A stretch of 64,000 nt of DNA from a bacterium (GCA_028821455.1 JAPPGE010000082.1:79911-143910); one strand, 5' to 3'. Positions 44,353 to 53,140 are shown, numbered from the stretch's first letter. Made by a program: numbers and translations. Notes: generated by a model not told the origin, from the sequence alone.

Positions 44353-45252
44353 ATGGACCAACCGCGCCTGACCTGTTGTCTGACCTTTGATTTCGATGCC
44401 ATGTCGGTGTGGATCGGCTCCTATCGGTCAAGCAATCCCTGTGAGATCTCCCGGGGCGAATTCGGCGCCGTCGCCATCCCGCGCATTCTCGACCTGCTCC
44501 GGTGCCGATCGATCAAGGCAACCTTCTGCATACCTGGACACACGGCCCTTGCCTGGCCTGATCTTGTCAGGGCCATCCATGATGGAGGGCACGAAATCGC
44601 CCACCACGGCTGGGTTCACGAGAATCCTGCGGATTTTGACGAGGCCGGGGAACGGCGCAACCTGGAACGCGGTTTCGAGGCTCTCGACAAGGCGTGTGGC
44701 GTGCGACCCGTCGGGTACCGGTCCCCCGCCTGGGATTTTAGCGAGCGTACGGCGGACCTCCTCGAGGAATTCGGCTTTCTCTACGATTCGAGCCTCATGG
44801 GAGACGACTTCACGCCCTACTACGTGCGAACCGGGGACAAGGCCCCGGCCACCGAGGCTTACGAGTTCGGCACGCATCTCGACATCGTCGAACTGCCGGT
44901 CACCTGGGGACTCGACGACTTTCCCTATTTCGAACTCGACGACACTGGCGGCGGCCTCAAGCCGGCCTCCCACGTCGAGGAAATCTGGCGCCAGGAATTC
45001 ACATGGGCGCACACCCATGTGCCGGGCGGAATCTACAATCTCACCATGCATCCCCAGGTGATTGGCCGTGGCCACCGGTTGATGATGCTGGAGCGTCTGA
45101 TCGATTTCTTTTGCGAACACGATGGCGTCGTGTTCGACACCCTGGCCGGGTACGCCGGCCGCTGGGCGAGGCGCAATCCACTGGCGGACTGGATCCGTGG
45201 TGGATCCCTTCACGCCCGTGGATCTCTCCGAAAACATAAGACGCGTACATGA
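44353..45252 (+). CDS. Polysaccharide deacetylase family hydrolase (HpPgdA/PuuE-like)
   Basis: A 299-residue NodB-fold (carbohydrate esterase 4) protein. The catalytic aspartates are in CLTFDFDAMSVW, the metal-binding histidines in GHEIAHHGWVHE, the arginine motif is VGYRSPAWDFS, and late residues are IYNLTMHPQVIGRG (catalytic His). The sequence resembles the cytoplasmic peptidoglycan deacetylase-like/allantoinase-like subgroup (PuuE, HpPgdA) that acts on small amides rather than polymers. No signal peptide is visible, which supports a cytosolic small-molecule substrate. It lies in an operon with AOR and MoaD-like genes; its stop overlaps the TerB-DnaJ gene (ATGA). Confidence 0.88.
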   Translation: MDQPRLTCCLTFDFDAMSVWIGSYRSSNPCEISRGEFGAVAIPRILDLLRCRSIKATFCIPGHTALAWPDLVRAIHDGGHEIAHHGWVHENPADFDEAGERRNLERGFEALDKACGVRPVGYRSPAWDFSERTADLLEEFGFLYDSSLMGDDFTPYYVRTGDKAPATEAYEFGTHLDIVELPVTWGLDDFPYFELDDTGGGLKPASHVEEIWRQEFTWAHTHVPGGIYNLTMHPQVIGRGHRLMMLERLIDFFCEHDGVVFDTLAGYAGRWARRNPLADWIRGGSLHARGSLRKHKTRT

Positions 45253-46004
45253 GTGTCTGGGGCAAGATTATCGGTGGAACGGTCGGCTTCTTCGCACTGG
45301 GAGGCCCGCTTGGCGCTCTCATGGGTCTCGCCGCCGGGCACCTTGTTGATCAGACCCTGAGGGGAAGAAGACCCGCCGTCACGCACCAGGGCTCGTCGAC
45401 GGACGAGCTTCAGGTTGCCTTCACCCTGGCTGTCATCGCCCTGGTCGCCAAGCTTGCCAAGGCAGATGGCCGCGTCACGCGGGACGAGGTAGAGGCCCTC
45501 AAGCGCGTTCTGCCCGTACCGAAGTCGGCTTCGGGAGATGTCGGTCGCATTTTCAATGCCGCAAAGGAAAGCGCTGAAGGCTACGAGTCCTATGCCCGCC
45601 AGATCGCCTCCCTGCTCGGACACTCGCGGGCGGTGAAGGAAGATCTCCTCGGCGCCTTGCTGATGGTCGCCCACGTGGACGGCCACTATCACGCCGCCGA
45701 GCGCGCCATCATCAACGATGTCGGGCGCATCTTCGGATTCTCGTCCGCTGACATGAGGCGCCTCGAAGGCATGTTCACGGTAACCGGGGATTCCTCCGGC
45801 GACCCATATGAGATTCTTGGTGTGTCCGCCGAGGCAAGTGACCAAGACGTGAAGGCGGCCTACCGCAAGCTGCTTCGGGAGAATCATCCCGATCGCGTCA
45901 CTGCCCAGGGGCTGCCTGAGGAGTTCATCGAGGTCGCCAACCGCAAGATGGCCGAAATCAATGCCGCCTGGGACCGCATCAAGAAGGAGCGCGGCCTGAA
46001 CTGA
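45249..46004 (+). CDS. TerB-DnaJ (DjlA-like) membrane-associated co-chaperone
   Basis: A 251-residue protein with three parts. The N-terminal segment is glycine-rich and hydrophobic (GKIIGGTVGFFALGGPLGAL) and could insert in the membrane. A TerB-like helical domain covers about 50-175 (AKADGRVTRDEVEALKRVL; LLMVAHVDGHYHAAERAI). A C-terminal J-domain has the HPD motif in LRENHPDRVTAQ. This matches the DjlA/TerB-DnaJ family that stimulates DnaK ATPase at the membrane. It is translationally coupled to the deacetylase-like gene. Confidence 0.9.
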   Translation: MSVWGKIIGGTVGFFALGGPLGALMGLAAGHLVDQTLRGRRPAVTHQGSSTDELQVAFTLAVIALVAKLAKADGRVTRDEVEALKRVLPVPKSASGDVGRIFNAAKESAEGYESYARQIASLLGHSRAVKEDLLGALLMVAHVDGHYHAAERAIINDVGRIFGFSSADMRRLEGMFTVTGDSSGDPYEILGVSAEASDQDVKAAYRKLLRENHPDRVTAQGLPEEFIEVANRKMAEINAAWDRIKKERGLN

Positions 46005-46189
46005 CGATGCCCCGTTGCCAGAGTTGATGGTTCCTTGAATGAGGCGGAGCTGGTCGATCTCGTCACCAAGACGGAAACACCGAAGAGTTGTCGGGCCCCG
46101 GATTGTCGGATGGCGAAATGCTGACAGGAACACGGCGTTACAGCCCCTGGTTGCATGGTGAAGGGCTGTCGGATATCTAGTCGCCGATG

Positions 46190-46264
46190 GGGCGCGTAGC
46201 TCAGCGGGAGAGCACTACGTTGACATCGTAGGGGTCGCTGGTTCAATCCCAGCCGCGCCCACCA
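46190..46264 (+). tRNA. tRNA-Val(GAC)
   Basis: A 75-nt cloverleaf with CCA encoded. The acceptor stem GGGCGCG pairs with CGCGCCC; the D-arm is GCTC-AGCGGGA-GAGC; the anticodon arm is CTACG-TTGACAT-CGTAG with anticodon GAC; the T-arm is GCTGG-TTCAATC-CCAGC. Discriminator base is A. It stands between the TerB-DnaJ gene and the guanidine-hydrolase-like gene. Confidence 0.95.
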
Positions 46265-46329
46265 TCCCTCGTTGATTGATGATCCGCGCTCCGGCACTAT
46301 CGCCCCGGCAAGACGGGGAGGATCGCCAC

Positions 46330-47514
46330 GTGGCTGACAGGGACGACCAGGCCTTCAGGGGCACACGCAATCTCCATCGCCTGGCGCGCATTTCGCAGAC
46401 CAAGCAGGAGGAGGAGATCCGGCGCGGGCTGGAGCTCGGTCTTGAGGCTGCCGATTCCATCAATGACAGGACCATCTCGCTGTTCAGCCGCGGTCATCTG
46501 CCGGCCTTTGCCGGTATCAACACGTTCATGAAGGCGCCCTACTGCGAGGACATCAGGCGGATCGGCGAGTACGAGGCGGCCTTCGTGGGCATTCCCTTTG
46601 ACACCGGGACAACATATCGGCCGGGAACCCGGTTCGGTCCCCAGGCGGTGAGGCGCATTTCCGCTGTCTACGACGGCTACAGCGTTGATGGCGGCATCGA
46701 TCTTCCCGAAGAGCTCGACCTTGCCGATGCCGGCGATGTCTTCGTCATTCCGGGCAATATCGAGAAGACCTTCGACCAGGTCTCGAAGGCGGTATCCCAC
46801 GTCTACACCTCCGGCGCCTTTCCCATCCTTGTGGGCGGCGATCACAGCCTCGGCTATCCCAATGTCCGCGGCATAGCGCCCCACATCGACGGAAATGTCG
46901 GCATCATCCACTTCGACCGGCATATCGACATGGCCGACATGGACATGGACGAGCGCATGCACACGACTCCGTGGTACTGGACGTCGAACGATCACGAAAG
47001 TGTCGACCGGGCGGAGTCCCACCATGCCCATACCCACATGCACGATGTCGGCCTCGCCAACTGTCCGCCGAAGAACCTCGTGCAGATCGGAATTGGTGGC
47101 TGGTACGGCTCGAGGCGTGGCTCCGAGATTGCCCGCGAGCGCGGCACCAGTGTGCTCACCATGACCGACGTCGAGGAACTCGGCACCAGGAAGACGGCGG
47201 AAGTCGCCCTTGAACTCGCCTGGAAGGGAGCGAAGGCTGTCTATCTCTCGTTCGACATCGATTCCATCGATCCCGGCTTTGCGCCCGGCACCGGCACCCC
47301 CGAACCCGGTGGGTTCACGCCCCGCGAAGCCCTCGAGATGGTGCGCCTGATCGCCCGTGAAGGCCTGTGCGGAATGGAAGTCGTCGAGGTCTCCCCACCT
47401 TACGATGTCAACGACAACACCTCCCAGCTGGCCTGCCGGGTCATCCTCGATACCATCGGCACCATGGTGGTGGAGGGCAAGCTCGGTCACCGCGACCGCG
47501 TCATGACGGATTGA
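46330..47514 (+). CDS. Agmatinase-superfamily hydrolase, probable nickel-dependent guanidine hydrolase-like
   Basis: GTG 46330 with GGGAGG eight bases upstream gives 394 residues; the frame upstream overlaps the tRNA region and is unlikely. Ureohydrolase metal ligands are all present: H172 in GGDHSLG, D196/H198/D200 in HFDRHIDMAD, and D309/D311 in SFDIDSIDPGFAPGTGTPEP. The usual DAH is DRH here. The N-terminal signature EEEIRRGLELGLEAADSIND and FAGINTFMKAPY resemble, as I remember it, the Synechocystis Sll1077 guanidine hydrolase group more than agmatinase. A His-rich insertion (SHHAHTHMHD, about 230-239) follows the metal site. Agmatinase or guanidinobutyrase activity remains possible. Confidence 0.8.
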   Translation: MADRDDQAFRGTRNLHRLARISQTKQEEEIRRGLELGLEAADSINDRTISLFSRGHLPAFAGINTFMKAPYCEDIRRIGEYEAAFVGIPFDTGTTYRPGTRFGPQAVRRISAVYDGYSVDGGIDLPEELDLADAGDVFVIPGNIEKTFDQVSKAVSHVYTSGAFPILVGGDHSLGYPNVRGIAPHIDGNVGIIHFDRHIDMADMDMDERMHTTPWYWTSNDHESVDRAESHHAHTHMHDVGLANCPPKNLVQIGIGGWYGSRRGSEIARERGTSVLTMTDVEELGTRKTAEVALELAWKGAKAVYLSFDIDSIDPGFAPGTGTPEPGGFTPREALEMVRLIAREGLCGMEVVEVSPPYDVNDNTSQLACRVILDTIGTMVVEGKLGHRDRVMTD

Positions 47515-47744
47515 CCGAAGCGCTCCCTTCCCGAAACGAGATGTCGACAGCAAGTCTGGTGGCCCCTGGCCGAAGGATCGGGAGTCCGGCCGTATTCACC
47601 TGCAGGTCGCTGTTTGCCGGAGCGACTTGCGCACGCCCGGAAACTGTCGGCGTTGACCAGCCAGACAGGTTCGGCGAAACGCCTATTTCGCCTCCTGGAT
47701 ATGCCGACAGGAATGAAGATGAATCGCAACGGTTCCGGGCGGGA

Positions 47745-48692
47745 CTACAGACCGAGGATGGACTGTGCGTTGGCGCCCAGGATGCCCTCCTTTTCTTCCA
47801 TGGAAAGCAGGGGCAGGTCCATGACGCGATCGACGGTGTTGTCGAGATCGTACCACGGGTAGTCGGAGCCCATCATGACGCGTTGCGTGCCGATTTCCCT
47901 GATGAGGCGGGCGAGTTCCATCTCGCTTGGACCGTTGGGGCTTCCCGTCCAGTCGATGATCTCGCAACAGTCGAAGTAGGCATTGGGGAAGGCATCCGCC
48001 ACCTCCAGGGTCTGGCGCCACGAGGCGCCGCCAAGGTGGGCGACCACGACCTTGAGGCGGGGAAAATCCCGCAACATGTCCACGAAGGCAGGCGGATCCG
48101 AATACCCGATTCCCTGCCGGTCGGGGCCGGCATGGGCAATGATCGGCATGCCGCGTTCCTCGCAGGCCCCGTAGGTGGCCCACAGGCGCCGATCCGACAT
48201 CATGCACCCCTGGGCCGGACCATGGAGCTTGACGCCATGGGCGCCATGGGACTCGTGGAGTTCGCTGACCAGGGCGGCGCCGGCCTCATCGGGCGCCAGC
48301 AGGGGGTCGGTGGCAATGAAGATCGCGAGTTCCGGGTGTTGGTGCCCGACGCCACAGGCCCACAGGTTGAACTGCCGCATCTCGTCCGTCATGCGCGCTT
48401 CGATCTCCGCGATTGCCTTCTCGCGCATGCTCATGGTGAGCCCGGGTTCGAGTCGGGTGACGGCCTGTGAACGTATCTCGTCAGTGGTATAGAGATTGAC
48501 GATGACGGCACGCGAAATGCCGGCCGAGGTCATGGACTCCAGCAACTCGTCGACCGTGCCGTCGAGGGCGCTGGCCCTCACTCCGGCAAGTTCTCCGTAC
48601 TCCCAGACTTCGTAGCCCGTCTTTTCGGCCCGGCCGATTTCGCGGGTCTCGTAGATGTGAACATGGGAATCGATCTTGAGAGGATCAGCCAC
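47745..48692 (-). CDS. Amidohydrolase family protein (TIM-barrel, COG2159-like)
   Basis: A 315-residue metal-dependent hydrolase or decarboxylase of the amidohydrolase-2 family. The N-terminal metal site is IDSHVHIYET (HxH), later histidines occur in GVKLHGPAQG, MPIIAHAGPD and VVVAHLGGAS, and the catalytic Asp is in MMGSDYPWYD. The start is a GTG at 48692 after GAGGAGG. It is the last gene of the operon that starts with the taurine-type permease, after an intercistronic hairpin. Relatives include ACMSD-type decarboxylases and lactonases; substrate unknown. Confidence 0.87.
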   Translation of the reverse strand: MADPLKIDSHVHIYETREIGRAEKTGYEVWEYGELAGVRASALDGTVDELLESMTSAGISRAVIVNLYTTDEIRSQAVTRLEPGLTMSMREKAIAEIEARMTDEMRQFNLWACGVGHQHPELAIFIATDPLLAPDEAGAALVSELHESHGAHGVKLHGPAQGCMMSDRRLWATYGACEERGMPIIAHAGPDRQGIGYSDPPAFVDMLRDFPRLKVVVAHLGGASWRQTLEVADAFPNAYFDCCEIIDWTGSPNGPSEMELARLIREIGTQRVMMGSDYPWYDLDNTVDRVMDLPLLSMEEKEGILGANAQSILGL

Positions 48693-48722
48693 GTCTCAAC
48701 CTCCTCGTCATGCTGCAGATGT

Positions 48723-48756
48723 GCTGCCCTGCCCTCGCTGAAGAGGGCAGGGCAGC
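48723..48756. terminator. Perfect 14-bp intercistronic hairpin, no T-run
   Basis: GCTGCCCTGCCCTC at 48723-48736 is perfectly complementary to 48743-48756 around a 6-nt loop. It lies between the binding protein stop (48766) and the amidohydrolase start (48692) on the same strand. Without a T-run it is more likely an mRNA-stabilising or attenuating element that raises binding protein expression over the downstream gene than a full terminator. Confidence 0.6.
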
Positions 48757-48765
48757 CATCGGGTC

Positions 48766-49911
48766 CTACATGCCGGAACGGCCAACCCACTTGTTGGAAT
48801 TGTACGTCTCGCCGAAACCGTCGGCAGCCAGCGACAAGAGAAGGCTGTTGTCGATGCCGTCTTCGGCCGTCGGCTCGTTATCGGTCACGCCAGCCTCGTG
48901 GTAGACCGAGGCGAAGATGTCCCAGGTCGAATTCAGGTATCCGGCCTCGCAGTCCTCACCGCCGAACATCTGACCCCAGTTGCTCGGCTCCTCGGAAGGA
49001 GGTGGTGCCCCTTCGGGAATGCTGGCGCACATCGGCACACCGCCCTCGACGCCGATGGCGCCGAGATTCTGGTTGATGTTGAGCATCACGGTTCCCTGCT
49101 GGGTGATCTCGACGTCCCCGACGGGCCAGTCCAGTCCCCGGGCGACGATCTCGTTGCCTTCCGCCGGATTCTCCTTCCACCAGTTCACGGCCTCAAACCA
49201 TGAGCGCAGCAGTTCCTTCGCCACCTCCGGCTTTTCGGCCATCCAGGTTGTGTTGCAGGCGATGGAGTCGGAAATCAGGCCGCGTTCCCAGGTGCCGTCC
49301 GTGCGGCTGCTCTTGAAGAGGTAGGAGTCCTCGCGTTCCTGGGACTGCGTGGAAAACGGGATGAAGTTGACATCGATGTCGAGGGCGCCGCTGACGAAGG
49401 AGGCGGTTGCATCCTGCGGCAACATGATCTTGTGCTCCACGGCATCGAAGTCCATGCCCGCGCGCTTGAGCGTCAGCAACATCCACATGTGGTTGAGAAA
49501 GCCGTAGTCGGCGGCGTAGGAACGCCCGGCGAAGTCCTCGACCGATTGGATGTCGGACGCCACCACCATCTCGTCGAGCCCGTAGGACATCAGCGGTACC
49601 GCGACATGCCTCACCGGGATGCCGGCGGCATGAGCAACGACGGTGGAGTCCATGGTCGTCATCATGCACTGCAGGTGACCGGTGGAGAGTCCGGCGTTGC
49701 GTGCCGTAATGTCCTCGATGATCTGCACCTCGAGATTGATGTCTTGAGCCATGTCCTTTTCCTGGACGATGAACCAGGGACCATAGACGGAGACAGGAAT
49801 GAGGGTGACGGTCACGTCCTCCGCTGCGCGCGGGGCGCTCCCGGCAGTCAGCGTGGCGGCCAGCAACAGGCCGGCGAATAGACCGGTTCCACGCTTCAGT
49901 AGTCCTTGCAT
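48766..49911 (-). CDS. ABC transporter substrate-binding protein, NMT1/TauA-type
   Basis: A 381-residue periplasmic protein with a signal peptide (LLKRGTGLFAGLLLAATLTA, cleavage near GSAPRAA). The mature chain has the fold markers of the nitrate/sulfonate/taurine/thiamine-precursor binding family: TVTLIPVSVYGPWFIVQEKD at the start, then a GHLQCMMTTMDSTVVAHAAG segment and the FAGRSYAADYGFLNHMWMLL stretch. It follows the ATPase gene by 29 bp, with GGGAGG before ATG 49911. Its ligand is unknown; taurine, nitrate and pyrimidine precursors are known for relatives. Confidence 0.86.
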   Translation of the reverse strand: MQGLLKRGTGLFAGLLLAATLTAGSAPRAAEDVTVTLIPVSVYGPWFIVQEKDMAQDINLEVQIIEDITARNAGLSTGHLQCMMTTMDSTVVAHAAGIPVRHVAVPLMSYGLDEMVVASDIQSVEDFAGRSYAADYGFLNHMWMLLTLKRAGMDFDAVEHKIMLPQDATASFVSGALDIDVNFIPFSTQSQEREDSYLFKSSRTDGTWERGLISDSIACNTTWMAEKPEVAKELLRSWFEAVNWWKENPAEGNEIVARGLDWPVGDVEITQQGTVMLNINQNLGAIGVEGGVPMCASIPEGAPPPSEEPSNWGQMFGGEDCEAGYLNSTWDIFASVYHEAGVTDNEPTAEDGIDNSLLLSLAADGFGETYNSNKWVGRSGM

Positions 49912-49940
49912 GTCACATTTCCTCCCTTGGTTGATCTCTC

Positions 49941-50744
49941 TTACTTTTGCTGAATCTCCTCGCGCATCATGGCGAAAAGCTGTCGCTCGAGGTCGACGTA
50001 GCCTGGAAGCGCCAGCATTTCCTCCTTGCGCGGGATACGACGTCCCTCCTTGAACGATACCGGGATGTCGGCCTTGATGCGACCGGGTGAACGGGTGAAG
50101 AAGATAATGCGGTCCGACAGATAGATGGCTTCCTGAATGTCGTGGGTGACAGTGACGACCGTGGTGTTCTCGCGTTCGATGATCTCGATCATCATTTCCT
50201 GCATTTCCCAGCGTACCTGGGCATCGAGAGCACCGAAGGGTTCGTCCATCAGCAGCACTCCCGGGTTCTGTGCCAGGGTGCGGGCGATTGCCACGCGCTG
50301 TTTCATGCCTCCAGAAAGGCTCGCCGGATAGGAATCGCCGAAACCGTCGAGATGGACCAGCTTGAGAAACTCATCAGACCGCCTGCTGCGTTCGTCCCGT
50401 GACAATCCCATGATCTTCATGCCGTACTCGATATTCTTGCGTGCTGTCAGCCACGGGAACGAAGTATAGGCTTGGAAGATCATGCCCCGGTCGGGACCGG
50501 GGCCGGTGATGGGTTTGCCGAAGATGGTGAGGTCGCCCATCGAGGGGTACTCGAGGCCGGCGATCATGCGCAACATGGTCGTCTTGCCACACCCCGACGG
50601 TCCGATGAAGCAGACGATCTCGTTTTCCCTCAGCTCCATAGAGATGTCGTCGACAGCGGTGAAGGTGCCGCCAACATACTGGCGCGTCACGTTGCTCGCC
50701 GTGATCGCCGTACGTGCTGGTGCCTGATCAACCGGCATGATCAA
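49941..50744 (-). CDS. ABC transporter ATP-binding protein, TauB/SsuB type
   Basis: A 267-residue ATPase. Walker A is GPSGCGKT at about 54-61, Q-loop MIFQAYTSFPWLT, signature LSGGMKQRVAIARTL, Walker B GVLLMDEPFGALD, H-loop VTHDIQEAIYLSD. The length and the C-terminal FFTRSPGRIKADIPV are typical of the nitrate/sulfonate/taurine subfamily. Its ATG overlaps the permease stop (ATGA). Confidence 0.93.
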   Translation of the reverse strand: MIMPVDQAPARTAITASNVTRQYVGGTFTAVDDISMELRENEIVCFIGPSGCGKTTMLRMIAGLEYPSMGDLTIFGKPITGPGPDRGMIFQAYTSFPWLTARKNIEYGMKIMGLSRDERSRRSDEFLKLVHLDGFGDSYPASLSGGMKQRVAIARTLAQNPGVLLMDEPFGALDAQVRWEMQEMMIEIIERENTTVVTVTHDIQEAIYLSDRIIFFTRSPGRIKADIPVSFKEGRRIPRKEEMLALPGYVDLERQLFAMMREEIQQK

Positions 50745-51625
50745 TCACCGCGTTCACGATTCCACGGGAAGGCGTATCGTGCAGCAAGGCGGAACAGGAT
50801 GTCCGTTGCCACGCCGAGGAAGCCGATGGTGAGAATCCCCGCCATGATGATGTCGACCTTGAGAAACCTCCCGGCGCGCATCATGACGGCGCCAATGCCG
50901 TCCGACGCCGCGACGATCTCGGCGATGACGAGGTACGTCCAGCCCACGGCGATCATGTTGCGCATGGAGTCCACCACGGCGGGCGCCACGGCCGGAACCA
51001 CGACCTCGGTCACCACCTGGCGCCGTCCGGCTCCCATGGTCAGCGCCGCCTCGATCAGTTCCGGCTGCACCGCCTTGGTGTTGTCAAGGATGAGCGCCAC
51101 CAGGAAGAAGATGACACCCAGAACCAGCAGGGCCAGCTTCTGCGTGTCCGTCGGGCCGAACCACACCAGGAGCAGGGGAATGAAGGAGGCGGCGGGCAGG
51201 TAGCGGAAGGCGGAGATCGTCGGATTGAGAAGCGCCCTCAGCCTCATGAAACAACCCATGGCGATGCCGAGCGGCACAGCGATCAGACAGGCCGCAAAGA
51301 AGCTGGCGAAGATGCGAAAGCAACTCTTGAGAATGTCGGCGATGTAGTCCTTTTCCACGAGAAGCGTGATGAGGGCGCCCAGGACTTCCTGGGGCGCTGG
51401 CAGGAATCGCTGACTTTCTTCTGGGGTGAGGTAATGGCCGATTTCCCAGATGACAAAAAATCCGGTTGCTCCAGCGAGACCCAGAAGGAGCGTGGTTCTG
51501 CCGGAGAGCACGGTGCGCAGCTCGAAGAGCGACAAACTGCGCCGGGCGATCTGATTCGCATCCTCGCCATCGCGCTTTCGCAACCTGATCACGCCGGACC
51601 CCGATCGACCGGCCGCACGTAACAC
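50741..51625 (-). CDS. ABC transporter permease, TauC/SsuC type
   Basis: About 294 residues. The GTG at 51625, nine bases after AAAGG, is preferred over the more distant ATG at 51661. About six membrane segments start at TLLLGLAGATGFFVIWEIGH. The EAA loop is visible as LIEAALTMGAGRRQVVTEVV. It heads the operon permease-ATPase-binding protein-amidohydrolase and diverges, 135 bp away, from the intact molybdenum hydroxylase operon. Confidence 0.9.
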   Translation of the reverse strand: MLRAAGRSGSGVIRLRKRDGEDANQIARRSLSLFELRTVLSGRTTLLLGLAGATGFFVIWEIGHYLTPEESQRFLPAPQEVLGALITLLVEKDYIADILKSCFRIFASFFAACLIAVPLGIAMGCFMRLRALLNPTISAFRYLPAASFIPLLLVWFGPTDTQKLALLVLGVIFFLVALILDNTKAVQPELIEAALTMGAGRRQVVTEVVVPAVAPAVVDSMRNMIAVGWTYLVIAEIVAASDGIGAVMMRAGRFLKVDIIMAGILTIGFLGVATDILFRLAARYAFPWNRERGD

Positions 51626-51760
51626 ATGGATGCATCCTTTCCTCAGGCGCGACGATATCAACAGTCGCTCATGTCGATCAAGAAGCGATGCCGATGCCTT
51701 GAACTGAACGGACCGATATGCGGAAATGGCCTATCTGCGGCCGCATCCGGGAGACACCCG

Positions 51761-52639
51761 GTGATCAGACAGTTCGACTACCTGCGCCCCGACACCGTCG
51801 ATGCGGCGATCGCCATGAAGTCCCGTCATGGCGAGCGCGCCTGCTACTGGGCAGGCGGTACAGACCTGATGCTGCAGTGGCGTCAAGGCGAGGTGACGAT
51901 CGATCACTGCATCGATCTGACACACCTCAACGGGCTCGACGGTATCGAGGCCTTGCCGGGTGAAATCAGGATCGGGGCGATGGCGACCCTCGATGACCTT
52001 GACCGTGCCGCCTCGATGCATCCGGTCATGAAAGCGCTTGGCGATACTGCTCGGCTGATGTGCACGAAGCAGACCCGCACCCTGGCCACGGTCGGCGGCA
52101 ACATGTGCAATGCCTCGCCGGGAGCGGATCTTTCGCCGCTCTTTGTGGCGCTTGAGTCCCGCTGTCTGATCCAGGGCCCGAATGGACGGCGGGACGTTTC
52201 GATGGAGGATTTCCTCACGGGCGTGAACACGACGGACCTGACGGCGGACGAACTGTTGCGCGCCATTGTCGTGCCGACGCCGCCTGCGCGGCGCGAAGCC
52301 AGCTATCGCAGGGTTGCCCGAACGGTCGTTGACATTGCCCTGGTGAGCGCGGCGGTGTCCTTGACCGCTGATGCCGGCACCATAACGGACGCGCGCATTG
52401 CGTTGGGATCCGTGGCGCCGGTTCCGGTTCGCGTGCAGGAAGGTGAGAGTGTTCTTGCCGGCATGGCCCTGGGTGACATCGATGCAAAACACCTCGAGGA
52501 AGCCGCTGGTCATGCCGCGGCGGTCGCGCGGCCGATTACAGATGTCCGTGCCGGCGCCGGCTATCGCACACGGATGTGTCCGGTCCTCGTCCGTCGTGCG
52601 CTCGCTGATGCATTGGGGCGGCTCGGAGGAGACGAATGA
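51761..52639 (+). CDS. Molybdenum hydroxylase FAD-binding subunit (CoxM-like)
   Basis: GTG 51761, with GGGAG seven bases upstream, gives 292 residues in the usual size range. FAD-binding motifs are AGGTDLMLQW near residue 28 and TLATVGGNMCNASPGADLSP near 105. Residues AKHLEEAAGHAA and PITDVRAGAGYRTRMCPVLV mark the C-terminal CO-dehydrogenase flavoprotein domain. It accepts electrons from the 2Fe-2S subunit. Its TGA overlaps the next start (ATGA). It is the first gene of a complete three-subunit operon. Confidence 0.93.
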   Translation: MIRQFDYLRPDTVDAAIAMKSRHGERACYWAGGTDLMLQWRQGEVTIDHCIDLTHLNGLDGIEALPGEIRIGAMATLDDLDRAASMHPVMKALGDTARLMCTKQTRTLATVGGNMCNASPGADLSPLFVALESRCLIQGPNGRRDVSMEDFLTGVNTTDLTADELLRAIVVPTPPARREASYRRVARTVVDIALVSAAVSLTADAGTITDARIALGSVAPVPVRVQEGESVLAGMALGDIDAKHLEEAAGHAAAVARPITDVRAGAGYRTRMCPVLVRRALADALGRLGGDE

Positions 52640-53124
52640 TGATTCGCATGACCGTCAATGGCCGTGCCTTCGACCTTGATGCGAAGCCGCACGAGCGTCT
52701 TTGTGATCTCCTGAGACGCGCCCTTGGCCTTCACGGAGTGCGTGTGTCGTGCAGCGAGGGGGAATGCGGCTCCTGCACGGTGATCATGGATGGTGAACCG
52801 GTCACATCCTGCCTCGTCCTCGCCATGCAGGCCGAGGGCCGCGAGATTGTGACCATCGAGGGACTTGGCAACGAGGATAACCTCCATCCGATCCAGGAGG
52901 CCTTCATCGAGGAACAGGGGTTCCAGTGTGCTTTCTGCACACCGGGTTTCATCATGGCCGCCAAGGCCTTTCTTGACGAGAATCCCGATCCGACGGAGGA
53001 AGAGGCCGCCATGGCCATGAGCGGAAACATATGCCGCTGCGGCGCTTATCCCTACATTGTGAAGTCTGTCATGAATGCGGCAGCGCGGCTGAAGGAAGGG
53101 GGATCGGTTTCGAACACCGGTTGA
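52636..53124 (+). CDS. Molybdenum hydroxylase 2Fe-2S subunit (CoxS-like)
   Basis: A 162-residue two-cluster iron-sulfur protein. The plant-type cluster is bound by CSEGECGSCTVIMDG plus a later Cys, and the second cluster by CAFCTPGFIM and ICRCGAYPYI. Both pairs are intact, unlike in the dead iorA-type locus at 10630. It relays electrons from the molybdenum centre to the FAD subunit. It is coupled to the FAD subunit gene upstream and is followed by the large subunit after 16 bp. Confidence 0.95.
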   Translation: MMIRMTVNGRAFDLDAKPHERLCDLLRRALGLHGVRVSCSEGECGSCTVIMDGEPVTSCLVLAMQAEGREIVTIEGLGNEDNLHPIQEAFIEEQGFQCAFCTPGFIMAAKAFLDENPDPTEEEAAMAMSGNICRCGAYPYIVKSVMNAAARLKEGGSVSNTG

Positions 53125-53140
53125 CGAGAGGAGAGGGACG

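Noticed and set aside
46330..47514. Plain agmatinase (SpeB)
   Set aside because: The extended N-terminus, DRHxD metal loop and insertion differ from SpeB; the name was kept at superfamily level with guanidine hydrolase as the more likely activity.
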